Of a DNA stretch of 64,000 bases, positions 55,591 through 64,000 are shown in pieces. Each line of letters opens with the position of its first letter. Within the stretch, counting starts at the first letter, position 1. The notes under the pieces are model-generated. The model was not told the origin of the DNA and made no database searches. It saw nothing but the letters and a program-made list of their open reading frames with translations. The stretch comes from Buxus sempervirens (lineage: Eukaryota; Streptophyta; Magnoliopsida; Buxales; Buxaceae), in NCBI GenBank assembly GCA_947561395.2, contig OX387184.1, forward strand, positions 36,570,766 to 36,634,765, in the 5' to 3' direction. The position numbers and the translations under genes are program-made.

Positions 55591-58500
55591 AGCAGCTCAG
55601 GTAACAATATGATCTTGTGTAAGCTGGATAGGGTACTAGTTAATCACTCTTGGATGCAGGAATTTCCAGCTGCTGAAGTGGATTTTCTTCCTCCAAGCAT
55701 CTCTGATCATTGCCCTGGTCTCATTACTATCTTCTCTGATGTGTTTAGTGGTTCAAGGCCGTTTAAGCTCTTCAATTTCTGGTGTAACCACAATGATTTC
55801 CTTCCGGTGGTGACTGACGCATGGCATACTCATATTAGGGGATCGCCCATGTTCTCATTGGTGAAGAAGCTTAAAGCAGTCAAAGTTGCTCTTAAGGCTT
55901 GGAGCAAGGCCAGATTTGGTAATCTTGAAGCTAATTTGAATGAGTTCAGATCTGAATTGCATCCATGCCAAACAGAATTATATGCTGATCCAAGTAATGT
56001 TAGCCTTGCAATGAAGCAAAAAGTCCTCTCTCATAGGCTGGCAAGTGCGGCAGCAGACTTGGAGGCCCAAGTAAGACAGAAATCTCGCTTGCAATGGCTT
56101 GGCGAAGGTGATGGTAACACAGCTTTCTTCCATAAAGCAATGCTTTCTAGGAGGGCCCATAATAAGATACTCTCAATCTATGATGGGGACTCAAGGAAGG
56201 TCACGGATTGGGAGGAACTGAAGAGCATGTTTGAGACCCATTATGTAAATTTGTTGGGTACAAATGGCAGCAATGGTAGCATCCTTCCTAATCTTGAGCA
56301 TTTCATAACTAGGAAGCTTCAAGACACTCAAGTTGGTGACTTATGTAAGGAGGTAACTGATCAAGAAATCAATGAAGTACTATTCAATCTCAAAGACAAC
56401 AAGGCTCCGAGGCCGGATGGATTCACGCCTTTGTTCTTTAAGAAAGATTGGAATATTGTTGGGCAGGACACAATTTCAGCAATTAAAAGTTTCTTCACTT
56501 CAGGTATGCTCTTAAAGCAGCTCAATTCTACCATCATCACTCTTGTACCCAAATGCAGCAATCCCTCTTCTATTGGTGATTACCGGCCTATTTCTTGTGT
56601 AAACATGGTTTACAAGTGCATTTCCAAGATCCTTGCCAATAGATTTCTGAACGTTATTGCTGATATTATTGGGGACTACCAAAGTGCCTTCATCCCTGGG
56701 CGGCAGATCTCAGATAACATCCTCATCTCTCAAGACCTACTCCATAACTACCATCTTAACCGAGGGAGTCCAAGGTGTGCCATTAAGGTTGACATTATGA
56801 AGGCCTTTGATACGGTTAATTGGAGTGTGATTCCCCCCTTGTTGAGGGCTATGAGGTTTCCTGATCTCTTCACTAACTGGGTAATGGCGTGCATCACTTC
56901 CCCTTCATTCTCTCTTACATGAATGGTGTCTTGGTTGGCTTCTTCAAAAGATCAAGAGGTTTGAGGCAAGGTGATCCTATGTCTCCTTATCTCTTTGTGC
57001 TCGTTATGGAATTGTTTCACGCCATATTAGCTAAGAATTCCAGCAATGGTTTCCAGTTCCACCCAAAATGTGCAAAAGTAGGGTTGAGGGCTCTTTGTTT
57101 TGCTGATGATCTTCTGGTCTTTTCCAAAGGGGATGCCAATTCAATTAACGCCGTTTTCTCCAGCCTCCAAGAGTTTGGTAGCTATTCTGGACTCCACATG
57201 AATAGACTCAAATCCAAAATATTCTTTTGTGGTGTTCCCCTTGCTATTCAACAGCAAGTTATCTCCTCTCATGAAGTTGAGTTAGGTACCTTACCTGTCA
57301 GGTATCTGGGTGTACCCCTTCTATCTTCTAAGCTGAAGATATCTGATTGTGAGCCCCTTCTCCTCAAGATTAGAGCAAGAATTCAGTCTTGGAAGGCGAG
57401 ATCTCTATCCTATGCTAGCCGGGTGCAATTGGTAAGAGCTGTCTTATTTTCTATTGCTATTCATTGGCTCACAACCTTCTTGCTCCCTAAGCAGGTTCTA
57501 TATGAGATTGAAAAGCTATGTAGAAGATTCCTTTGGTCTGGCCCTGATCTTGCAAAGAAAATGGTTCCCATTAAGTGGAGTACCATGTGTGCGCCAAAGG
57601 ACGAGGGTGGCATAGGCATCATTGATGTACACTCTTGGAACAAGGCCGCTATTGCTAAGTTCCTTTGGCTTATTGCTGCTGCTGAACCTTCTTTGTGGGT
57701 CAACTGGATTAATGACATTCACCGAAGAGGCCGGTCTATTTGGCAGATCCTAGTTCCTTCCCAGCCCTCATGGACTTGGCATAAGATTCTTGGCTTGAGG
57801 CCACACATGTTTAACCTTATCAAAGTTCATATAAGAGATGGGAGAAGCTCCTCACTCTGGTTCGACAATTGGCACCCATTCGGTTCTTTGCATGCCAAAT
57901 ATGGTGAGCGAATAATCTACGACTCCGGCTTCTCCAAGGGAGCTAAGGTTTCTGCTATTATTCTTGACAGAGATTGGGCTCCCCCCGTGGCTCAGTCTTT
58001 TGACCTCATTGAAGCTTGGAGCACCCTTCCTCAGCTCCCCAACCCAAACCCACTGCGGTCTGATGAGGTAATCTGGCTTCCCCTTGCCTCTTCCCACTTC
58101 TCCTTGCAGAGTGCCTACCTTGCATTCAGGTCTCATTCTCCTAATTTGCCTTGGACTTGCTTGGTTTGGTACTCGGATCACATTCCTCGACATGCCTTCA
58201 TCCTGTGGCTTGCCTTGTACAATAAGCTTCTGACACAAGATGTGCTCCTCCAGCGCCATATCTTGACTTCGTCGACTTGTGTCTTCTGCCGTTCTAGTCA
58301 TGAAGACCTTAACCACCTTTTCTTCACTTGCACCTTTTCATCTTCCATTTGGTTGGCAATCATGAACCTATGCTGCTTGCGTAGGGCACTTGCGGCTTGG
58401 AACCTAACAGTTGCATGGGCTACTCACAACTTAGTTGGCAAGAGCACTATTGCATGGTTGAAAAGGTCTTCCTTGGCTGCCATAGTGTATCATATATGAC

Positions 58501-58847
58501 GGGAAAGGAACCGGCGTATTTTCCAGAATAATGCATCTTGCCATGATGATGATCCACCGCATTATCTTCGACACCAAAGGCAAGGCACTACATATGAAGC
58601 ATGTAGTCAAGGGCACTCCTAGAAATAGGAATATTTGCCACAATTGGGGTCTTAATGTAAACTTTCGTTACTAGCCTTTGTTGTTCTACTTGTTGGTCCC
58701 CATGTCCTTGGGGCTCTTCTTTTTGCTTTCTATTTTCCCACTTATGCCTTCTGTTAGGGGTGCCTCACGGTACGTACTTGCTGCCCTTATCTTTGTAATT
58801 TGGTATTTACTTTAATACAATTGGACTTAATTTCCAAAAAAAAAAAA
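55591..58847 (+). mobile_element. LINE-J, 5'-truncated L1-type element
   Basis: This plus-strand copy runs from the end of the endonuclease to poly(A) (58,836-58,847), directly after LINE-H's tail. It belongs to a slightly different subfamily, with the 3' end TTGGACTTAATTTCC. LINE-Q (61,834-62,460) is its close relative. Confidence 0.92.
55609..58499 (+). pseudogene. LINE-J ORF2: endonuclease end, RT, zf-RVT
   Basis: Two long open stretches (55,609-56,922 and 56,889-58,499) are joined by one frameshift near 56,910. Motifs are ISDHCPGL, FKLFNFW, LQWLGEGDGNTAFFH, IITLVPKCSNPSSIGDYRPISCVN, YQSAFIPGRQISDNIL, GLRQGDPMSPYLFV, the catalytic CFADDLLVF (about 57,100) and the zf-RVT domain (CVFCRSSHEDLNHLFFTCTFS). 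A TGA replaces a tryptophan codon at 58,497-58,499 (YHI, then RERNRRIF). Downstream to 58,650 the frame is lost. Confidence 0.94.
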
Positions 58848-59049
58848 CATTGAGTAGGATCTTTTGATTTTTTAGCTAGTTGGAGACTTAGTATAATCTC
58901 CTTGTGGGCTTCTGCCTCGTTTGTACTTTATTTCCTATCTTTCTTTTTTATTAATGGAACTTACTTAATTTGCAAAAAAAAAAAAAAATCATTAAATCCC
59001 CTGATATTCCAAACCCCCCACTTAATCATGGAAAATTTGTGGAGTTGGT
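58848..59049 (-). pseudogene. LINE-L fragment: ORF1 end and ORF2 start
   Basis: The minus strand reads ATGATTAAG at 59029, encoding MIKWGVWNIRGFND, then after a small insertion DPTQ (58,848-58,861). The short upstream part to about 59,049 may be the ORF1 C-terminus. A LINE tail (58,862-58,989) splits it. The right border with LINE-M is uncertain. Confidence 0.7.
58862..58989 (+). mobile_element. LINE tail, 128 bp
   Basis: This is 3' UTR sequence ending GGAACTTACTTAATTTGC plus 15 A. It interrupts the start of LINE-L ORF2. The target duplication is at most about 3 bp. Confidence 0.75.
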
Positions 59050-61213
59050 TTTTGCCTTCTACTCAGCAGAAAATTTGTGAAGATGTGTTTTGCAAATGAC
59101 TTATTTCTATTCTCACATGGGGACCCCTATTCGGTTACATGTTTAGTGGAGGCATTGAGCATCTTTACAGACCTATCTGGGCTTCATGTTAACAAGGACA
59201 AAAGTGAAATATTCATGAGTGGTATGGATGAATGTACAGCAGGCATGGTGGGTCAAATTGTTGAGTTCTCAGTTGCTGAGTTACCGATCAAGTACCTTGG
59301 ATTGCCATTAATATCTACGAAGCTTACATCAAATCATTGCCAACCTCTTATTGAAAAACTAAAGGCAAGGACTCAGTCGTGGAGGGGAAGATTCTTATCT
59401 TATGCTGGTCGGTTTCTACTTGTTAAATTAGTCCTATTCTTTTTTTTTTTTTTTTGGAAATTAAGTAATTGTATTCCAAAGAGAAATGTTTACATGAAGA
59501 TAGGTACAGAAAGCCATGATCAGCTACTCAAGGGACAGACCCCAAACAACAAAGGAAACAAGGGAGAAACACCCTAGTACATGACAATGAAATGTCTACA
59601 TAAATGTCCAAGAGACGCCCCAGTTTGCTGCAACCTACCTATGTATATTAGTGTCAAGAGCAAGGAATTGTTGTCCAGTCAATTAAGGTATAATGGCTAT
59701 CCACATTCATTCTCCCTAAGAAGGTGATAAGGGACCTAGAGAGTATTTGTAGAAAGTTTCTATGGTCAGGCCTGGACTTGAGGGAGAGAAAAATCTCTCC
59801 AGTCAATTGGGCTACTGTGTACACACCAAAAGCTCAAGGTGGTCTCGGGTTATTCAAATTGCAAACATGGAACAAAAGTGCTATAATAAGGTATGTATGG
59901 CTTATTGTTACTAGATCATCGAACCTTTGGGTTACATGGGTTCAGAGATACCTTATCAGAGGTAGGAATTTCTAGGCTATACATTGTCATAATGGATGCT
60001 CGTGGATGTGGCTGAAAATACTAAAAGCAAGAGAAATTGTAGCCAATCTTATCAAGAAAAGGGTCTTCAATGGGAGGAATACCTCACTGTGGTATGATAA
60101 CTAGCACCCAAAAGGACCCTTGGCAGCAAGGTATGGCATGAGGGTTATATATGACTCCGGTTTGCTTCAATCAGATTGTGTTGACGCCATTATTGTTAAT
60201 GGTGAGTGGAGCCCCCCAGTTTCTGTTTCACATGATTTAATGGAAATATGGAGTTATTTAAATGAACTTCCAAGCCTGGACAATGAGCTAGAAGATAAGG
60301 TGATTTGGTGTCCTACAAACTCAGGCACTTTTCAGATTGCGTCGGCATACAAAGCTATTGAGTTCCATGGTACCACCTGTTATGGTTTGTTGGCCACGTA
60401 CCTAGACATACCCTTATTCTCTTGTTTGCTATGCACAAGAGAGTCCTTACAAGGGAGAGATTGGTGAAGTGCGGAGTTATAAACCAAATGGCATGTGTCT
60501 TGTGTAGAAGTTGTGATGAGACCAGCAACACCTGCTGTTCAAATGCGAGTATAGCTCTAGAGTATGGAAGCGCATCATGCGACTGAATGCCATTGTTGCT
60601 TATAGCCAACCATGGGAGTTGCACAATGGGCAACAAGGAGATTCATAGGTAAATCCCCTATTATAAGACTTGCTAAAGTGTCGTTTGCAGCTATAGTTTA
60701 TCACATCTGGACTGAAAGGAACCGGCGTATCTTCAAGAACAACTACCTACCCCCTGAAGTGGTAATGAGCTATATTACAACAGATGTTAAAGCCGTTTGC
60801 TGTGACCGAAATATGGTGGTCAAAGACTCCCCAAGGAATCGGCAGATTGTCCAAGATTGGGGCTTGGATTGGCAAATCCAAACGTGAACTCAAGTATTGC
60901 ATGGTATTTCTCACTGAATTCGGACATGGATTTGTGTTTCTAGTGGGTTTCGAACCCGGTTTGTTCCCATAGTTGTTGTGGGTTATTGAGGGGAGAACCC
61001 AGTTTGTTAGGTTTCGATCCTTGGCATACTTCTGATGTGTTAGCCCAAGTAGAGTGCACAAGTTTTAGCTCAATGTAATTTTCTATCTCGGGTTTGGGTT
61101 CTTGTTAGCCTCAATATATAAGAGGTGGCTTAGTTAGCTTCTATTTTGGACACTATTGTAAATCTTTGTGGTGATAAATACAATTTTGGACTTATTTTCC
61201 AAAAAAAAAAAAA
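59050..61213 (+). mobile_element. LINE-M, 5'-truncated and decayed
   Basis: The plus-strand copy runs from the RT catalytic region to poly(A) at 61,201-61,213. Visible text includes MCFANDLFLFSHGD (catalytic aspartate to asparagine), then LPIKYLGLPLIS. After the tail insertion at 59,440 come RKFLWSGLDL, GGLGLFKLQTWNKSA and FNGRNTSLWYDN. Stops and frameshifts are frequent, and the zf-RVT region (60,400-60,560) is badly eroded. The ORF2 end is at 60,887, followed by a 300-bp 3' UTR. Confidence 0.88.
59440..59679 (-). mobile_element. LINE tail (3' UTR only) inside LINE-M
   Basis: Poly(A), as T at 59440-59455, is followed by about 225 bp of LINE 3' UTR in reverse. No coding sequence is present. 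LINE-M text resumes at about 59,680. Confidence 0.82.
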
Positions 61214-61377
61214 CAATGAAATCAGAGCCTCCTTGTAGTAAAATTTTTACCTTTCGCCTCCTTCATGGCTATTTCATCGACAAAGATAACACCTTTCTTC
61301 TTTTTCCTGTTTCGTTTTCCTTCATTGCCTGATGACTCAATCACCTCCTCACTTGGCTGAGGATCAAGAGCAGAAAA
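61214..61377 (-). pseudogene. LINE-O ORF1 C-terminal fragment
   Basis: The minus strand reads the basic tail KRNRKKKKGVIFVDEIAMKEAKG, the hallmark end of these ORF1 proteins. The fragment borders LINE-M's poly(A) and LINE-P. Confidence 0.75.
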
Positions 61378-61833
61378 CAAATGACCTTGCTAAAGTCGCA
61401 ATCAAAGAAACAAGTGCTGAAGGGTTTCATCACTATTGCGACAAAATATGCAAGAGGTATCATGGGAGAGACCCCATTTGGCTAATCTGTCCTTGGTTGA
61501 CAACGCCCCATTTAGGGCTAGCCAAAGTATGAAGGCATGCCTAGGGATAGCTATGGAGGCCAGAGGAGATCCTTCCATTGAACCAATGGTCAAACTGTGA
61601 CTAGGACTTTGTAGGTGGAGCTGATATCGAGAAAGCACCTGAAGGAGAAGGGAGCCATCTCACTAGATCACTCTCACCTGGAGAGGGGTTTGGGAGATCA
61701 CTCAACTTACTCCAAGCTTCTAACAGGTCCAGTGAAGCTGCCACAAGAACGTCCCATTGTTCATTAGAAATAATAGAAGCAACCGAAGCTGAGGAAGGAA
61801 GGCCTGAGTCGTAGATCAAGTGAGGGCCAAATT
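61378..61833 (-). pseudogene. LINE-P ORF2 C-terminal fragment
   Basis: The minus strand reads LIYDSGLPSSASVASIIS, DLVRWLPSPSGAFSIS and, in another frame, PRHAFILWLALNGALS with CIFCRNSDETLQHLFL (zf-RVT). It is a different copy from LINE-O because the gene order is reversed. Confidence 0.82.
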
Positions 61834-62460
61834 TCTAGATGCAGGAATTCCTAGATGCCAAAGTCGATTTCCTCCCACCAAATATCTCAGATCACTGCCC
61901 AACCCTTATTACTATATTTCCAGATGAGTTTAGAGGCTCAAGGCCGTTCAAATTCTTTAACTTCTAGTGTAAACACAGGGGGTTCCTTCCTGTAGTCGCT
62001 GAAGCGTGGAGTTCCCATATCGCTGGTACCCCCATGTTCTCATTGGTGCAGAAACTTAAGGCAATTAAGAATGCCCTCAAGGCATGGAGCAAGGACAAAT
62101 TTAGTGACCTGGAATCTAGATTGAAGGTGTACAGGGTTGAGTTGCATGCTTGCCAATCAGAATTATATGCCAACCCAAGTAATGCTGACTTGGCTGCGAA
62201 AGAAAAAATCCTATCTCAGAAGCTGGTTCATGTGGCAGCAGACATCGAGGCTCAAGTAAGGCAGAAATCTCATTTACAGTGGCTTGCTGAAGGGGATGCA
62301 AACATAGCTTTCTTTCATAAAGCAATGTTATCAAGGAGGGCGCATAATAAGATTCTTTCAATCTATGACGAGAATTCAAGGAAGATCACGAATTGGGGTG
62401 TAGTGAAGAGCATGTTCGAGGCTCACTACAAAAATCTGTTGGGTGGCAATGATCAGGGGG
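61834..62460 (+). pseudogene. LINE-Q ORF2 fragment: endonuclease end and linker
   Basis: The plus strand reads AKVDFLPPNISDHCP, RPFKFFNF, SLVQKLKAIKNALKAWSK, HLQWLAEGDANIAFFHKAM and HNKILSIYDENSRK. There is a stop near 61,967. It is very close to LINE-J in sequence. LINE-R starts at its right end. Confidence 0.87.
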
Positions 62461-64000
62461 TAACAACTCCTTTGAGTTCGTGAGTTCGTGGTGTTCGTGG
62501 AGTTCGTTGGCGATTGGGTGTAGTTCCCTCGCCGGCGTTTTGCTGGCCTCCTACGCGTCTCTTGACGGTGCTTGTTTGCAGGTGAAGCGTCCGCGGAGCG
62601 CTGCTTGTTGGTGCTTGTTTGATTTGTGTGGAGTTTGCAAGCTGTGGTGGAGTCCGTGGAGTCATTGTTGTGATGGAGTTTGTGGAGTTTTGGCTCGAGC
62701 TGCTCACGCTTGGTTTCGGCGATTCGTTGAATGTTTTGCTCGTGAAGTTTTTCGACGTCCCCCCAAAGGCTTGCCATTGGTTCATCGCAAGTCTTCGTCT
62801 TCAGTAGGGGTTCATGGATCCTTGCTTTAGCAGCTTCGCTTCATCATCGGTGTTAGCTTATCAAGCTTCGCTGACAGCCTCTCACATGCGAAGTGCTGTT
62901 GCTCTGGTGTGTTCATGGCTTCCTCAGATGCCCATCCGGCTATCTCCCCGCCGGCCTCTGGCTCTGCCTCCCTCCTTGGCACTCCACCTGTCGTCCCCAA
63001 CAGGGTTGCTGACGTCAACCCAAACCCCCATCTCTCTTCGCATTGTTTCCCGCCTCTCCCTCCTTCAAAATCAGTCAATGCTCCTGCCTCGTTGTCGACC
63101 TCTCATTTCCTAGTCTCTCCTGACATGCCAGCTCCTAGGTCTGCTCCTGACACTGTTTTGCTGCCGGCGTCCTCCTCTGTCAAGCCTGCTCAGCCGACTA
63201 TTTCAGCTTGTCATCTTCCCCCCAGTCTTCTTGGAGCCCCCCCCCCCCCCCCAATTCCACTAAGCCTCCTCCTCAAACCTGGGCTCAACTTTTCGCCTCT
63301 TCACCATCTCCTCGATCTAAGTTGGAATTTTTCAAACCTACCTCCCTGGATGGAACTCCTTTGATCTGTCCCCCCACCTGATCGAAGAAGGATACAAGTG
63401 TTGGGAAGGTTGTTTGGTTGACCACTTTATTGATAAATCTCTCCCTTTATCTGCTATGCATTCTCTTGCCTCTTGCCTATGGGGGAAATTGGGCTCTGTG
63501 GAGACTTGTCTTACTGCAGAAGGCTTCTTCATTTTCCGATTCTCTTATTCTGCCACAAGAGACCAAGTCCTTGAGAATGCCCCATGGCATTTTGTTGGCA
63601 AGCTGATGGTTCTCAAAGAATGGCTCTCTGGGATGAAGCTACAAAAGTCAGAACTGAATAAACTACCTATGTGGGTAAAGTTGAGGAATGTTCCTCTTGA
63701 ATACTGGACTTCGAAGGGCCTTAGTTATAAGCGAGTGGGATTTGTTCCCCCCTGCATCTTGATGAAGCCACTCACAACTGAACAGTCAGTGTCGAGATAG
63801 ACACTGACTATTCTTTCCCGGACAAGCTCTTTCTTCAACCTTCCTCTGACCATATGGATTTCATTGAGATCTTTGTTGAATACCCATGGAGGCCGCCCTC
63901 TTGTTCCCACTGCAATCTGTTTGGCCACTCCCTATCTAAATGCAATAAGATTTCCAAAGTTTGGATGCCGACCAGAAATCGTGTTCCTAAGATATCATCT
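62461..64000 (+). mobile_element. LINE-R, 5' end of an L1-type element leaving the window
   Basis: The 5' UTR (62,461-62,914) is rich in GAGTTCGTG/TTCGTGGAG motifs and is followed by ORF1. The element continues beyond 64,000. It inserted into LINE-Q. Confidence 0.87.
62915..64000 (+). pseudogene. LINE-R ORF1, DUF4283-like with CCHC knuckle, incomplete
   Basis: The ATG at 62915 gives MASSDAHPAISPPAS, then CFPPLPPSKS. A 16-C run (63237-63252) and a C-rich stretch near 63,370 shift the frame. The DUF4283-like core follows (CLVDHFIDKSLPL, GFFIFRFSYSATRDQV, APWHFVGKLMVLKEW, LPMWVKLRNVPLEYW). A further shift near 63,790 leads to VEYPWRPPSCSHCNLFGHSLSKC, an intact CCHC knuckle at about 63,890-63,935. 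The remainder lies outside the window. Confidence 0.87.

Overview
The window is plant nuclear DNA made entirely of transposable elements. I see no cellular protein gene, tRNA or rRNA. The evidence for a flowering plant is the element types: a Ty3/gypsy element of the TAT/Ogre group (two RNase H domains, an extra ORF1 protein, a tRNA-Arg-type primer site), chromovirus-like LTR DNA, and many plant L1-type LINEs whose ORF1 carries a DUF4283-like domain and a CCHC knuckle and whose ORF2 ends in a zf-RVT domain. The species cannot be named from this.

Left part (1-22,227, minus strand): one long TAT/Ogre-type element. From its 5' end it has a 5' LTR (22,227-19,060), a primer binding site (19,056-19,038), a long leader, ORF1 (17,530-16,175), tandem-repeat blocks, gag (10,930-8,839), protease (8,212-7,539), a spacer, RT, RNase H, second RNase H and integrase (5,938-2,559), a 2.1-kb 3' noncoding region, a polypurine tract and the start of the 3' LTR (403-1, cut by the window edge). 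All its genes are broken by stops and small indels. A solo LTR of the same family, with target duplication CTCAG, sits in it in the opposite orientation (11,561-15,069).

Middle part (22,228-45,587): a minus-strand LINE (LINE-B) has been split into pieces by later insertions. These are LINE-A (22,979-26,012), a solo TAT-family LTR with duplication CAAAG (26,661-32,250) that itself holds a chromovirus-like solo LTR (29,867-32,096), a nearly full-length plus-strand LINE-C (34,217-40,161), LINE-D (41,984-44,712) and two roughly 100-bp LINE tails. LINE-A was hit by another TAT-family LTR (22,228-22,978), and the long TAT element landed inside that LTR. The nesting is six deep: LINE-F, LINE-B, LINE-A, LTR, TAT element, solo LTR.

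Right part (45,588-64,000): a pile of at least eleven further LINE copies or fragments in both orientations, most 5'-truncated and ending in poly(A) after a shared TTGGACTTA..TTCC 3' end, finishing with the 5' UTR and ORF1 of a LINE that leaves the window.

No previously undescribed system could be demonstrated. The observations most worth checking are a mosaic LTR core, arrays of AACCGAAATT palindromes at LTR promoters, an overlapping ORF1-stop/ORF2-start junction shared by the LINEs, and the exact insertion order recorded by target duplications.
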